Assembly (NCBI RefSeq): GCF_025753795.1
Contig: NZ_JAOWPS010000002.1
Span: 372,001 to 436,000, forward strand
Reading direction: 5' to 3'
DNA from: Mesorhizobium sp. YC-39
GTDB taxonomy: Bacteria > Pseudomonadota > Alphaproteobacteria > Rhizobiales > Rhizobiaceae
DNA: 64,000 nucleotides
The number at the start of each line of letters is the position of its first letter. The stretch's first letter is position 1. The notes beneath the pieces were generated by a model. The model made no database searches and was not told the origin of the DNA. It saw only the letters and a list, made by a program, of their open reading frames with translations. Below, piece after piece: positions 10,422 through 19,826 of this stretch. The translations under genes were made by a program, and so were the position numbers.

Positions 10422-11222
10422 TCAGTCCCGTTTCCTGCTGATGAAGAAAAACAACGTCACGATGGCGACCGACAAGAGCAGGAACACGGTCGATATCGCG
10501 TTGATCTCGGGCGTTATCCCCCGGCGTATCTGGCCGAGCATGTAGGTCGGCAGCGTGTCCTGACCGCCCGATTTGACGAACTCGGTGATGACAACGTCGT
10601 CAAGCGAGATGACGAAGGCCAGCATCAGCCCGGCCAGGATGCCGGGCCACAGAAGCGGCAGCGTTATGCGCCGGAAGGTTTGCCATGGGGTCGCGTAGAG
10701 GTCGGCGGCGGCACGCTCCAGCGTCAGATCCATGTTCTCCAGCCGCGCCCGGATCGGCAGGTAGGCGAAGGGGATGCAGAAGGCGGTGTGCGCGGCGATC
10801 AGATAGCCGAGACCGGAATAGCCGGTGAAAATCTTGATGCGGGAAAAGAAGATCAGCAGCGCCACGCCGGTCACGATCTCCGGCACCATCAGCGGCTGGT
10901 TGATCGCCGCATATTTGAAGGTCAGGCCGCGATAGGGCGCCGTGCGCGTTGTTGCGAGCGCCGCCATGGTGGCGAAGATCGTCGCCAGGATCGCCGCGAT
11001 GGCGCCGATCTGGAACGAGCGCAAGGTGGCGTCGATGACCTGCGAATTCTGCGACGCCGACTGGAACCATTTGAGCGAGAACCCACCCCATTCGGACGTC
11101 GACGTCGCGGCATTGAACGCATAGACGACCAGCACGATGATCGGCAGATAGAGCACGACGAAGCAGGTCGCGGCGATCGCGCTGAACCCAGGCTGATGCT
11201 TGATTGCGAAGCTTCTAGCCAT
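10422..11222 (-). CDS. Polyamine-type ABC transporter permease (PotC/PotI family)
   Basis: 266-residue inner-membrane permease with about six hydrophobic helices, starting with FSAIAATCFVVLYLPIIVLVV. The cytoplasmic EAA loop that docks on the ATPase is recognisable at ERAAADLYATPWQTFRRITLPLL. I chose ATG 11222 (MARSFAIK); it overlaps the stop of the upstream permease by 8 bp, which points to translational coupling. Partner subunits are the adjacent permease, ATPase and binding protein. Confidence 0.9.
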   Translation of the reverse strand: MARSFAIKHQPGFSAIAATCFVVLYLPIIVLVVYAFNAATSTSEWGGFSLKWFQSASQNSQVIDATLRSFQIGAIAAILATIFATMAALATTRTAPYRGLTFKYAAINQPLMVPEIVTGVALLIFFSRIKIFTGYSGLGYLIAAHTAFCIPFAYLPIRARLENMDLTLERAAADLYATPWQTFRRITLPLLWPGILAGLMLAFVISLDDVVITEFVKSGGQDTLPTYMLGQIRRGITPEINAISTVFLLLSVAIVTLFFFISRKRD

Positions 11223-12138
11223 GGCGCACCTCCGACCGGCCGGCATTGCGCACATAGGCGAGCAGCGCCACCATGACGATGACCATGACCGCGATCGACA
11301 GCGCCGACCCGAGCGGCCAGTTGCGGCCTTGCCCGAACTGCAGCTCGATCAGGTTGGAGAGCATCATGTTCTTGCCGCCGCCGAGCACGCTTGGCGTCAC
11401 ATAGGCGCCGAGCGCCGGAATGAAGACCAGGATCGAGCCGGCGATGACGCCCGGCTTGACCAGCGGGAAAATGATGCGCCGAAGCACCTGGAAGCGGGTC
11501 GCATAGAGGTCGTAGCCAGCCTCCACCAGTCGGAAATCGAGCTTTTCCATGCTGGCGTAGATCGGCAGCACCATCAGCGGCAGATAGACATAAGCCATGC
11601 CGACCAGGATCGCGGTGTCGGTGAACAGGATCTGGATCGGCGCCGAGATGATGCCGAGCTTCAGCAGCACCGTGTTGATCAGACCCTCGTTGCGGATGAT
11701 CTGCAGCACGGCGAAGGTCCGGATCAAAAGGTTGGTCCAGAACGGTATCGTGATCAGGAACAGCCAGAGGTCGCGCGTCTTTTCGCTGCGCGTCGCCATG
11801 AAATAGGCGGTCGGAAAACCAAGCACCAAAGTGGCGATCGTCGTGATGATCGCCAGCTTGATGGAGCGCCAGAAGATGGTGACATGGGCCGCGGCAAGCG
11901 AAAGCGTGTCGTCGAAGATGTCGCGTTCCATGAACACCGAAATCCAGGCTTCCGGCGAGAAATGCCATTTCACGTCGCCATAGGGGCCGGGCGTCAGGAA
12001 CGAATAGACAAGCACGATCAGCAACGGTCCGGTCGCGGCGAAGAAAATGACCAGCAGGGCCGGCGCCGATAGAAGCCAGCGATCACGGATATCGCGCCGT
12101 TCCGCTTCCTTGGCGACTTCCTCCGCGCTCGCCATCAA
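11215..12138 (-). CDS. Polyamine-type ABC transporter permease (PotB/PotH family)
   Basis: 307-residue inner-membrane permease with an N-terminal cytoplasmic segment of about 20 residues, then [22 protein letters not shown] as the first helix. The periplasmic loop after helix 1 is long, as in PotB/PotH. The EAA loop is seen at [23 protein letters not shown]. The start codon overlaps the ATPase stop by 4 bp (ATGA at 12135-12138), and its own stop overlaps the next permease, so the three genes form a tightly coupled unit. Confidence 0.9.
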   Translation of the reverse strand: MMASAEEVAKEAERRDIRDRWLLSAPALLVIFFAATGPLLIVLVYSFLTPGPYGDVKWHFSPEAWISVFMERDIFDDTLSLAAAHVTIFWRSIKLAIITTIATLVLGFPTAYFMATRSEKTRDLWLFLITIPFWTNLLIRTFAVLQIIRNEGLINTVLLKLGIISAPIQILFTDTAILVGMAYVYLPLMVLPIYASMEKLDFRLVEAGYDLYATRFQVLRRIIFPLVKPGVIAGSILVFIPALGAYVTPSVLGGGKNMMLSNLIELQFGQGRNWPLGSALSIAVMVIVMVALLAYVRNAGRSEVRHG

Positions 12139-13277
12139 TCCCTCAGCACTTGCGCGGCGTCGTTGCCGATCGAAATGCCGACCTTGTCGCCGCGCTCGAA
12201 GCCGCAGCCGGCGCTGCGCGTGTTCTGCTGGCGCACGGTGAAGGCCTCGCCGCTGTCGAGCTGGACATGGATATGCGTGTCGGTGCCGAAATAGACGATG
12301 TTCTCGACCATCCCCGAAAGCTCGCCCTTGCCGCTAGTCAGCTTGGCGTGCTCCGGCCTGACCACCACGGTGGCATTGTCCTTCGGCTGAAAACCCTCGG
12401 CCACGGTCGCATCGATCGTCGCGCCGGATTTGAGCGTCGCACGCGCCTTGCCATTACCGATATTGGCAATGGCAGCGGTCAGGAAATTGGTTTCGCCGAT
12501 GAAGTCAGCGACGAAGCGCTCCGCCGGCTTGTCGTAGATGTCCCAGGGCGTGCCGACCTGCAGGATCTTGCCCGACGACATCACCGCGATACGGTCGGAC
12601 ATCGTCAGTGCTTCCTCCTGGTCGTGGGTCACGAAGATGAAGGTGATGCCGGTCTCGTGCTGCAGCCGTTTCAGCTCGATCTGCATCTCCTTGCGCAGCT
12701 TGTAGTCGAGCGCCGACAGCGGCTCGTCGAGCAGCAGCACCTTCGGCTGCGGCGCCAGCGCCCGGGCCAGCGCCACGCGCTGCTGCTGGCCGCCGGAGAT
12801 CTGGCTGGTGCGGCGGCCGCTCAGCGCCTCCATCTTGACCAGCTTCAGCATCTCGGCGACGCGCGCCTTGATCTCGGTCTTCGGCTTGCCGAGCATCTCC
12901 AGGCCGAAGCCGATATTTTCGGCCACCGTCATGTGCGGAAACAGAGCGTAGGACTGGAACACGGTATTGACCGGCCGCTTGAACGGCGGCAGCGACGCGA
13001 TGTCCTGGCCGTGCAGCAGGATTTCGCCGGCGCTCGGGAAATCGAAACCGGCGATCAGCCGAAGCAGTGTCGTCTTTCCGCAACCGGAGGGCCCGAGCAG
13101 CGTGAAAAACTCATTTTCGCGGATCGACACCGAGACCGTGTCGAGAGCGGCGACCTGTGACTCCCCGGTACCGAATACCTTGCGGACGCCACGAACTTCA
13201 ATTGCACTTCTACCCGGTTGTTCCGGCACGATTACCCCATTCTTGTGTCCGCTCTTCACGGCGGATCCAGTTCCCAT
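12135..13277 (-). CDS. Polyamine-type ABC transporter ATP-binding protein (PotA/PotG family)
   Basis: 380-residue cytoplasmic ATPase. Walker A is GPSGCGKTT (about residues 62-70), Q-loop [20 protein letters not shown] signature [14 protein letters not shown], Walker [13 protein letters not shown] and H-loop [14 protein letters not shown]. The C-terminal third ([10 protein letters not shown] onwards) is a TOBE domain, as in PotA and other CUT1-like ATPases. It is the first gene of the transporter proper and lies 77 bp after the amidohydrolase gene on the same strand, so that gene is probably in the same transcript. Confidence 0.92.
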   Translation of the reverse strand: MGTGSAVKSGHKNGVIVPEQPGRSAIEVRGVRKVFGTGESQVAALDTVSVSIRENEFFTLLGPSGCGKTTLLRLIAGFDFPSAGEILLHGQDIASLPPFKRPVNTVFQSYALFPHMTVAENIGFGLEMLGKPKTEIKARVAEMLKLVKMEALSGRRTSQISGGQQQRVALARALAPQPKVLLLDEPLSALDYKLRKEMQIELKRLQHETGITFIFVTHDQEEALTMSDRIAVMSSGKILQVGTPWDIYDKPAERFVADFIGETNFLTAAIANIGNGKARATLKSGATIDATVAEGFQPKDNATVVVRPEHAKLTSGKGELSGMVENIVYFGTDTHIHVQLDSGEAFTVRQQNTRSAGCGFERGDKVGISIGNDAAQVLRD

Positions 13278-13354
13278 CGATTGTCAGCACACGGCGCGTG
13301 GCTTGGCAAGCGTACATCTGAATCCGGATTCAGAACGCAATTCCCGTGCCATGC

Positions 13355-15019
13355 TCAGGCCTGATAGGTGACCTTGCCGCCGCAGATGGTCGTCACCGGC
13401 CGCACCGTATGCAGCACTTCCGGCGCGGTCGCCTCGATATCAGCCGAGAGCACCACCAAATCGGCGAGGTAGCCTGACTTCAAACGGCCTTTGCGATGTT
13501 CTGTGAATTCCGCATGGGCGCCCTCGACCGTGTAACCGGCAAGCGATTCATGCAGCGAGAAACTCTGGTCGGGATCGCCTTCTGCCCAAGGTTTGCGCAA
13601 GATTGCCGCCTGTATGCCCAGGATCGGATCGATCGGCGCCACCGGCCAGTCCGAGGCGAAGACGACGCGCGCGCCGGCATTCTTCAGTGTCCACCAGGCG
13701 TAGCTCAAAGGCCAGCGCGCAGGCCCGATGCGCGAGACGGTCGGCTCCAGGGGGAAGTCCATGGCGCCCGGCGGATGTGGCGGCTGCATCGACGCTATGA
13801 CGCCAAGTTCGGCGAAACGTGGCACGTCGGCGGCGGTGGTGACCTCGATGTGCTCGATCCGATGCCGGCTGTCGCGCCTGCCATTTTTCGTCCTCGCGGC
13901 TTCGTAACCGTCGAGTACGGCTCGCACCGCGCCATCGCCAATCGCGTGCACCGCGATCTGCAGCCCACGCTTGTCAACCGCTACGGCAAGTTCGGTGAAC
14001 TGTTCCGGCGTGAACAACGGCTCGCCCACCCAATCCGGACGGTCCGCATAGGGCTCGACCATGACAGCCGTCCATGAATCGAGCACGCCGTCATAGAACA
14101 CCTTGACCATGCCCGACGACAGCCATTCGCCCTGATAGCGCTCAGTCATCATCGACGCCTTGTCGAGCATGTCATGCGTCATGAAGTTCTTGTAGTGGAA
14201 CGGCACCTTGACACGGCAGGGCAGGCCTTCCTCAGCTTCGATCTCGGCAAGCAGTTCTAACTGATAGAGATTGCCGTCCATGTTCTGGATCGAGGTGATG
14301 CCGTGACGCGCGCACCAGGCGAGCCCGCGCCGCATGATGTCGCGATCGGCTGCACGCTCGGCAGGCGTCGGCAACGGGTCCGGCTCGCCCCCTGTCGCCA
14401 GCCCCAACCGTACCCGGCTTTCGCCGGCAAGATCGAGCACCGGACCGAACGCCTCGTCCTCGCGCAATTCGCCTTCGGCCAGCCCGTCGGCACCCATGAC
14501 GATCTCGTTGCCTGGACCGAGCGAGCGCCCATGCAGGATGCCGGCCATCTCCAGCGCCCTGGTGTTGGCCCACATAGTGTGATGGTCGGGAGCGGCCATG
14601 CAGAAGGGGCGATCGGACAGAATGGCGTCGAGATGATGGCGCGTTACCCGTTCGGCTCCAAGCACGGTATAGTCGACACCTTGCCCGACCAACATTCTTG
14701 CGTCGGGCCGGGATTGCGCATAGGCGCGGATCGCATTTTGCAGCGCATCGAAACCGGCAATGCCGGAAAGCTGCAGATGAGCGAGTTCGGCCGCGCCTGA
14801 AAACAGATGCATATGCGCTTCGATGAAACCCGGCATGACCGAACCACCCTGCGCATCGACAATCCTGGTAGAGGGCGCCTTCAGGGCCTCGATCGTCTTG
14901 CGGCCGCCGACCGCCAGGATGGTGCCGCCGCCGATCGCAACCGCCTCGGCCACCGGATCGTCCTCGTCCATGGTCAAAACGCGGCCATTGACGACGATCA
15001 GGTCGGCGAAAGAACTCAT
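13355..15019 (-). CDS. Amidohydrolase family protein (amidohydrolase_3 / YtcJ-like)
   Basis: 554-residue metal-dependent hydrolase. The N-terminal beta-sandwich ADLIVVNGRVLTMDEDDPVA is followed by the HxH metal motif in FIEAHMHLFSG. The barrel continues with IAVHAIGDGAVRAVLDGYE, HRIEHIEVTTAADVPRF and the catalytic Asp region VVFASDWPVAPIDPILG, all typical of YtcJ-like exoenzymes that cut N-acyl or cyclic amide bonds. It lies directly upstream of the polyamine-type transporter genes and is divergent from the acetylpolyamine amidohydrolase. A role in processing an imported amide or lactam is suggested by position only. Substrate unknown. Confidence 0.85.
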   Translation of the reverse strand: MSSFADLIVVNGRVLTMDEDDPVAEAVAIGGGTILAVGGRKTIEALKAPSTRIVDAQGGSVMPGFIEAHMHLFSGAAELAHLQLSGIAGFDALQNAIRAYAQSRPDARMLVGQGVDYTVLGAERVTRHHLDAILSDRPFCMAAPDHHTMWANTRALEMAGILHGRSLGPGNEIVMGADGLAEGELREDEAFGPVLDLAGESRVRLGLATGGEPDPLPTPAERAADRDIMRRGLAWCARHGITSIQNMDGNLYQLELLAEIEAEEGLPCRVKVPFHYKNFMTHDMLDKASMMTERYQGEWLSSGMVKVFYDGVLDSWTAVMVEPYADRPDWVGEPLFTPEQFTELAVAVDKRGLQIAVHAIGDGAVRAVLDGYEAARTKNGRRDSRHRIEHIEVTTAADVPRFAELGVIASMQPPHPPGAMDFPLEPTVSRIGPARWPLSYAWWTLKNAGARVVFASDWPVAPIDPILGIQAAILRKPWAEGDPDQSFSLHESLAGYTVEGAHAEFTEHRKGRLKSGYLADLVVLSADIEATAPEVLHTVRPVTTICGGKVTYQA

Positions 15020-15161
15020 GATTGCCTGCGGGTTGATTGCGATTCCGGCACGCTAGACGACCGGCCGCCGTGCCAGCAAGCCATAGCCGCTTGGCCCAGC
15101 GACTTGTGAAAGACGGCACGGCATGATTACGGTCGCTCCGCCTCGCCACGGAAGGATTTTC

Positions 15162-16193
15162 ATGAAGACTGTTTTTTCACCGCTTCACGCCGGCCATGCC
15201 GGCAATGTGGAACTGATCGCGGGCGCCGTCGTGCCGGCTTTCGAAAAGCCGTCGCGCGCCGAATTCATCAAGGCGCGCGTGGAGAGCGAAGAGCTCGGCC
15301 CGATCCTGCCACCCGAAATCCACGACCTGGCTGCGGCCAGGAAGGTCCACACGGACGACTTTATCGATTTCCTGCCGACGGTGTGGCCGCTGTGGGAAGC
15401 ATCCGGCAGGTCCGGCTCGGCTATCCCCTTCACCTGGCCGACGCGCGGCCTGCGCGGTGACGTGCGCCCGAAAACCATTGACGCACAGCTTGGCTTCTAT
15501 TCCTTCGACGGCGGCGCCACTTTCGTCAAAGGCACGTGGGAGGCGATCAAGTCATCCTATGATGTAGCGCTCACCGCCGCCGCCCTGGTCAAGGCCGGCG
15601 AACCGGCGGCATTCGCGCTCTGCCGCCCGCCCGGCCATCACGCCGGCGCCGCCTTCATGGGCGGCTATTGTTTCATCAACAACGCCGCCGTCGTCGCGCA
15701 ATGGTTTCGCGACCAGGGCGCCAGGCGCGTCTCGATCCTCGATGTCGACTACCATCACGGCAACGGTACGCAGGAGATCTTCTACAGCCGCGGCGACATC
15801 CAGGTCATCAACCTGCATGCCGATCCGATGACGGAATATCCGTTCTTCCTCGGGCATGCCGATGAACGCGGCGAAGGCCCCGGCGAAGGCTTCAATCTCA
15901 ATTACCCTATGCCATTCGGCGCTTCATGGGATGCCTGGAACGCCTCGCTGGAAGATGGTTGTGCGAAGCTGATCGCTTACGCTCCCGATGTCGTCATCGT
16001 CTCGCTCGGCGTCGACACCTTCGAGAAGGACCCTATCAGCCAGTTCAAGCTGAAAAGCACCGACTATCCCAAGATCGGCCGCCGCATCGCCAGGCTTGGC
16101 CTGCCGACGCTGTTCGTCATGGAAGGCGGCTATGCCGTCGAGGAGATCGGCATCAACGCCGTCGGCGTGCTGACCGGGTTCGAGGATCGATAG
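15162..16193 (+). CDS. Acetylpolyamine amidohydrolase (histone deacetylase superfamily)
   Basis: 343-residue zinc-dependent deacetylase, close to the roughly 340 residues of characterised bacterial acetylpolyamine amidohydrolases. Catalytic features are all present: CRPPGHHAG with the paired His at 159-160, the zinc-binding LDVDYHHGNGTQE block, the second metal Asp in SLGVDTFEKDP, and the C-terminal GGY with the transition-state Tyr. I chose ATG 15162 (MKTVFSPLHAGH) because GGAAGG lies about 6-11 bases upstream; an earlier ATG at 15123 is not conserved. The enzyme should release acetate from N-acetylated polyamines. It is divergent from the amidohydrolase and polyamine-type importer, consistent with use of imported acetylated polyamines (inference). 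Confidence 0.88.
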   Translation: MKTVFSPLHAGHAGNVELIAGAVVPAFEKPSRAEFIKARVESEELGPILPPEIHDLAAARKVHTDDFIDFLPTVWPLWEASGRSGSAIPFTWPTRGLRGDVRPKTIDAQLGFYSFDGGATFVKGTWEAIKSSYDVALTAAALVKAGEPAAFALCRPPGHHAGAAFMGGYCFINNAAVVAQWFRDQGARRVSILDVDYHHGNGTQEIFYSRGDIQVINLHADPMTEYPFFLGHADERGEGPGEGFNLNYPMPFGASWDAWNASLEDGCAKLIAYAPDVVIVSLGVDTFEKDPISQFKLKSTDYPKIGRRIARLGLPTLFVMEGGYAVEEIGINAVGVLTGFEDR

Positions 16194-16564
16194 GAAAGAA
16201 ACCCGCCGGCTCACGATCAGCCTTTCGGTCAGCGGTGAATCCACAAGAACCCGCTGTGTCAAATCGCGTTTGAAGTCGGATTCGTCTGCGGTTAGATTGT
16301 ACCCGAATCAGCCGTTCCTCGGGGGCGCGGCGACCACCCAAAGTCTCATGCTCCGGAGCCATCCGGGGCCGGATGCGGATAGTTTCGCGTTCCCTGAAAG
16401 GGTCCGATTGGACGCGGTCCCCGCGTCTTGCGTGTGCCTTCGTGAAAGTGATGCGTATTCGGGTCCGGCCGCTGGCGATGTCAGCAGCCGGGCATCAGGA
16501 TCAATCGCGGCGTGTCTCATGAACCTGACGCGACAACTCTCAACGGAACGATAGAGCGCCAACG
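16194..16564. other. 371-bp region with no recognised gene
   Basis: Between the acetylpolyamine amidohydrolase stop and flaF I find no reading frame with family features on either strand, no strong terminator hairpin and no known riboswitch. The short open frames here have unconserved, arginine- and serine-rich products. It may hold the flaF promoter. Confidence 0.5.
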
Positions 16565-16912
16565 ATGTATCAATTCTCCCACGCCGACATCCCGATCGGC
16601 TCCGTGGCCGATGCAAGGAACCGCGAGAGGCAGCTTCTTACCCGCTCAATCGACATGCTGTCGGCGGCGGCGCTCGCTGGCCACGGCTCGACGCAAGCGA
16701 TCGAGGCGCTGCATTTCACCAATAGCGTCTGGACAACCTTCGTTGAGGATCTCGGCTCCAACGACAATGCCTTGCCCAAGGAATTGCGCGCCAACCTCAT
16801 CTCCATCGGCCTGTGGCTGCTGCGCGAGGCTGAGGATATCAGCCAGGGCCGCACGGATAATTTCGAAGGGCTGATCGAAGTGTCGGCGATCGTCAGGGAC
16901 GGCATTCAATGA
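16565..16912 (+). CDS. flaF: Flagellar biosynthesis regulator FlaF, away from other flagellar genes
   Basis: 115-residue FlaF protein. MYQFSHADI, then SVADARNRERQLLTRSIDML, EALHFTNSVWTTFVEDL, ELRANLISIGLWLLREAED and the C-terminal NFEGLIEVSAIVRDG, match FlaF along its whole length. In alphaproteobacteria FlaF promotes flagellin synthesis or export and works against FlbT. Its usual neighbours flbT, the flagellins and flgD are not in this window: it sits between a deacetylase and an MFS exporter. It could be a second copy or a displaced single copy. No clear Shine-Dalgarno sequence is visible before the ATG. Confidence 0.9.
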   Translation: MYQFSHADIPIGSVADARNRERQLLTRSIDMLSAAALAGHGSTQAIEALHFTNSVWTTFVEDLGSNDNALPKELRANLISIGLWLLREAEDISQGRTDNFEGLIEVSAIVRDGIQ

Positions 16913-17114
16913 CCGGCTGAGATCGGCGGTTGACGTCGAGGTTGCGGCCAGGCGGGTTCCAGTCGGACCACTTCCGTCCTTCGCTATCCTGTTGTGGACC
17001 ATGATCTTTTTCGAGAATGCGTTCGCCCTTTGCGACGCGATGTTCTACTTTGAAGGGACGGTGTGAGAGGACCGATTCACCGTAAGAAGAGCATTTGAAG
17101 CCGGGAAAGCATCC

Positions 17115-18758
17115 ATGATCGACGACGAGCCGAACAGCGAGCGCGTTTCGGCGCTGGCGCCGTTCCGACATGGGATTTTCCGCGCCGTCTGGTCCGCCAG
17201 CCTGGTCTCGAATTTCGGCGGCCTGATCCAGGGCGTCGGCGCCGCCTGGATGATGACGACGATTGCGACCTCGCCCTACCAGGTCGCCTTGGTCCAGGCC
17301 TCGACCACTCTGCCGATCATGCTGTTTGCGCTCGTCGCCGGCGCCATCGCCGACAGCTTCAACCGGCGCAAGGTCATGCTGGTTGCCCAGACCTTCATGC
17401 TGGTCGTCTCGGTGCTGCTGACGGTCTTCACCTATCTTGGGCTGATTACGCCGTGGACACTGCTCGCCTTCACCTTCCTGATCGACAGCGGCACGGCGCT
17501 CAACAACCCATCCTGGCAGGCTTCCGTCGGCGACATGGTGCCGCGCAACAAGCTGCCTGCGGCCGTCGCGCTCAACTCGCTCGGCTTCAATCTGACGCGC
17601 AGTGTCGGCCCGGGGATCGGCGGCGTCATCGTTGCCGCCGCCGGCGCTGCCGCGGCCTTTGCCGCGAATGCGGTGAGCTATATCGGCCTCATCATCGTGC
17701 TGGCCCGCTGGAAGCCGGAACTGCCGGCGTCGACGCTGCCGCGCGAGACGCTGGGGGCGGCGATGGGCGCCGGCCTGCGCTATGTCGCCATGTCGCCCAA
17801 TATCGGCAAGGTTCTGGTCAGGGGTGCGGCGTTCGGCTTCAGCGCCGGCGCGGTCCTGGCGCTGCTGCCGCTGGTGGCGCGCGACGTCGTCAAGGGCGAT
17901 GCCTTGACCTACGGCATCATGCTCGGCGCTTTCGGCATCGGCGCGGTCGGCGGCGCGCTGATCAGCGTCCGGCTGCGGCAGCTCCTGTCCAGCGAAACGA
18001 TGGTGCGCATGGCATTCGCCGGTTTCGCGCTCTGCGCCTTCAATGCCGCCATCAGCCACCATGCCTGGCAGACGTCGCTCGGGCTGCTCGTCGGCGGCGC
18101 CTGCTGGGTGATCGCGCTGTCGCACTTCAACGTCACGGTGCAGATGTCGACGCCGCGCTGGGTGGTCGGCCGGGTGCTGTCAGTCTATCAGACGGCAACC
18201 TTCGGCGGTATCGCGCTTGGCAGCTGGATCTGGGGCGTCGTCGCCGATGCGCATGGCGCCGAAACCGCCCTGATCGCGGCAAGCGTGGCGATGCTGGCGG
18301 GCGGCGCCATCGGCCTGTTTTTGCCGCTGCCGCAACATACGGTGCTCAACCTCGATCCGCTCAACCGCTTCAAGGAGCCGCATCTGGCGCTCGACCTCAA
18401 GCCGCGCAGCGGCCCCATCGCCATCATGATCGAGTACATCATCCGCGAGGAGGACGTGGCGGAGTTCCTCGCCACCATGGCCGAACGCGGCCGCATCCGC
18501 CGCCGCGATGGTGCCCGGAACTGGACACTGGCGCGCGATCTCGAAAACCCCGCAATCTGGATCGAGCACTATCACACGCCGACATGGCTCGAATACATCC
18601 GCCACAACAAGCGGGCGACCCACGCCGACGCTATCGTCGGCGAGCGCGTGCGGGCGCTGCACAGCGGCGACGAGCCGCCCCGCGTCCGCCGCATGATCGA
18701 GCGCCCGACGACCGCCGGCACCGCGCTGGTCATGCCGAAAGGGCCGATCGAGCATTAG
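17115..18758 (+). CDS. MFS exporter (MFS_3 / EntS-like) with a C-terminal soluble domain
   Basis: 547-residue protein. Residues about 12-410 are a 12-helix major facilitator domain of the MFS_3 group (IFRAVWSASLVSNFGGLIQG; DSFNRRKVMLVAQTFML loop; AMGAGLRYVAMSPNI repeat junction). After helix 12 comes a soluble domain of about 120 residues, starting near IAIMIEYIIREEDVAEFLATM, which looks like a ferredoxin-fold dimeric alpha-beta barrel of the antibiotic-monooxygenase-like kind and has no obvious catalytic motif. Related fused exporters are common in Proteobacteria. The cargo cannot be predicted. It lies 202 bp after flaF and is probably transcribed on its own. Confidence 0.87.
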   Translation: MIDDEPNSERVSALAPFRHGIFRAVWSASLVSNFGGLIQGVGAAWMMTTIATSPYQVALVQASTTLPIMLFALVAGAIADSFNRRKVMLVAQTFMLVVSVLLTVFTYLGLITPWTLLAFTFLIDSGTALNNPSWQASVGDMVPRNKLPAAVALNSLGFNLTRSVGPGIGGVIVAAAGAAAAFAANAVSYIGLIIVLARWKPELPASTLPRETLGAAMGAGLRYVAMSPNIGKVLVRGAAFGFSAGAVLALLPLVARDVVKGDALTYGIMLGAFGIGAVGGALISVRLRQLLSSETMVRMAFAGFALCAFNAAISHHAWQTSLGLLVGGACWVIALSHFNVTVQMSTPRWVVGRVLSVYQTATFGGIALGSWIWGVVADAHGAETALIAASVAMLAGGAIGLFLPLPQHTVLNLDPLNRFKEPHLALDLKPRSGPIAIMIEYIIREEDVAEFLATMAERGRIRRRDGARNWTLARDLENPAIWIEHYHTPTWLEYIRHNKRATHADAIVGERVRALHSGDEPPRVRRMIERPTTAGTALVMPKGPIEH

Positions 18759-18842
18759 GAGGCCCCGGAGCCTGTCGGAGCTATGCGAGGCAACCGAATT
18801 GGATAGAATGACCCCGATGCATTGCCAGGCAGGGTCGCTTCC

Positions 18843-19808
18843 ATGAGAGCTGTCGATACGGCAGAGGTCATCTTTCTGGTCGATAACGTGACCGACAGTC
18901 TCTCGTCGAACCCCGGTTTCGTCGAGACCGAGTTCGCCGGCCATCGCCGTCGCGGGATGCAATGGCTGTCCGGGAAATGCCTATGCTGCGCCGCGCATGG
19001 GCTTTCCTGCTTGATTACTGCCCGGACTGCATCCGCCAGCAGTACGCTGCTGTTCGACACGGGCCCCGAGGAATGGGTGTTTGAGCGCAACGTGGTCAGG
19101 CTCGGCGTCGATCTCGGGGACGTTGGCGCGGTCATGCTGTCGCATGGCCACTGGGATCATGGCGGTGCAATGCCGCGCGCCCTCCAGATGATCACAATGG
19201 GCAATGGCGGGAAGTCCGTCCCGACCTACATGCATCCCGATATGTTCGCCTTGCGCGCGACCAAATCCGGCGACGGACAGCTTCGGCCGATGGAGCTGGT
19301 GCCGAGCGTGGATGTTCTGTCCGGAAACGGCGCCGATGTCATTGTTACCCGAGACGAGCAGCTGCTTTTTGACGAGACGGTCTATGTGAGCGGCGAAATC
19401 CCTCGCGTGACCCAGTTCGAACGCGGGTTTCCCGGCCAATATCGCCAGACTACCGCAGGCAGTTGGGAGCCGGACGAAGTCATGCCGGACGAGCGTTTTG
19501 TGGCTATCAACGTTGCCGGCAAGGGGCAAGTCGTCTTCACCGCCTGCTCGCATGCCGGCCTGATCAACGTTCTGGCGCACGCCCAGGCAAGGTTTCCGGA
19601 TATCCCGCTTTACGGCGTGTTTGGCGGCTTCCACCTCTCCGGGATCACCGAGCCGATTATCCAAGAGACGGTTGAAGCGCTGGCGCGGTTTGACCTGCAA
19701 TTGATATCACCCGGGCACTGCACGGGCTGGCGCGCCGTGGGCGCACTTGCGGCCGCCTATGGCGAGCGGGTCGTTCCATCCGCGGTCGGCAAGACATTCA
19801 TGCTTTAA
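18843..19808 (+). CDS. MBL-fold metallohydrolase (DHPS-like, COG1237 type)
   Basis: 321-residue metallo-beta-lactamase-fold protein. The metal motif HxHxDH is present as SHGHWDHGGAM, followed by the characteristic GGFHLSG and SPGHCTGWRA blocks of the group that includes dihydropteroate-synthase-like MBL proteins. The insertion after the first strand (HRRRGMQWLSGKCLCCAAHGLSC) carries four cysteines within about 20 residues, possibly an extra metal site. I prefer ATG 18843 (MRAVDTAEVIFLVDN) over the ATG 21 bases earlier. It has no signal peptide. The reaction is unassigned; the archaeal enzyme of this group acts in methanopterin synthesis, but that role is not implied here. Confidence 0.82.
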   Translation: MRAVDTAEVIFLVDNVTDSLSSNPGFVETEFAGHRRRGMQWLSGKCLCCAAHGLSCLITARTASASSTLLFDTGPEEWVFERNVVRLGVDLGDVGAVMLSHGHWDHGGAMPRALQMITMGNGGKSVPTYMHPDMFALRATKSGDGQLRPMELVPSVDVLSGNGADVIVTRDEQLLFDETVYVSGEIPRVTQFERGFPGQYRQTTAGSWEPDEVMPDERFVAINVAGKGQVVFTACSHAGLINVLAHAQARFPDIPLYGVFGGFHLSGITEPIIQETVEALARFDLQLISPGHCTGWRAVGALAAAYGERVVPSAVGKTFML

Positions 19809-19826
19809 GACTCCTGTGGGGCAAGG

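Noticed and set aside
16893..18125. 410-codon minus-strand frame opposite the MFS gene
   Set aside because: Arg/Gln/Asp-rich product with no hydrophobic pattern; shadow of the exporter gene.
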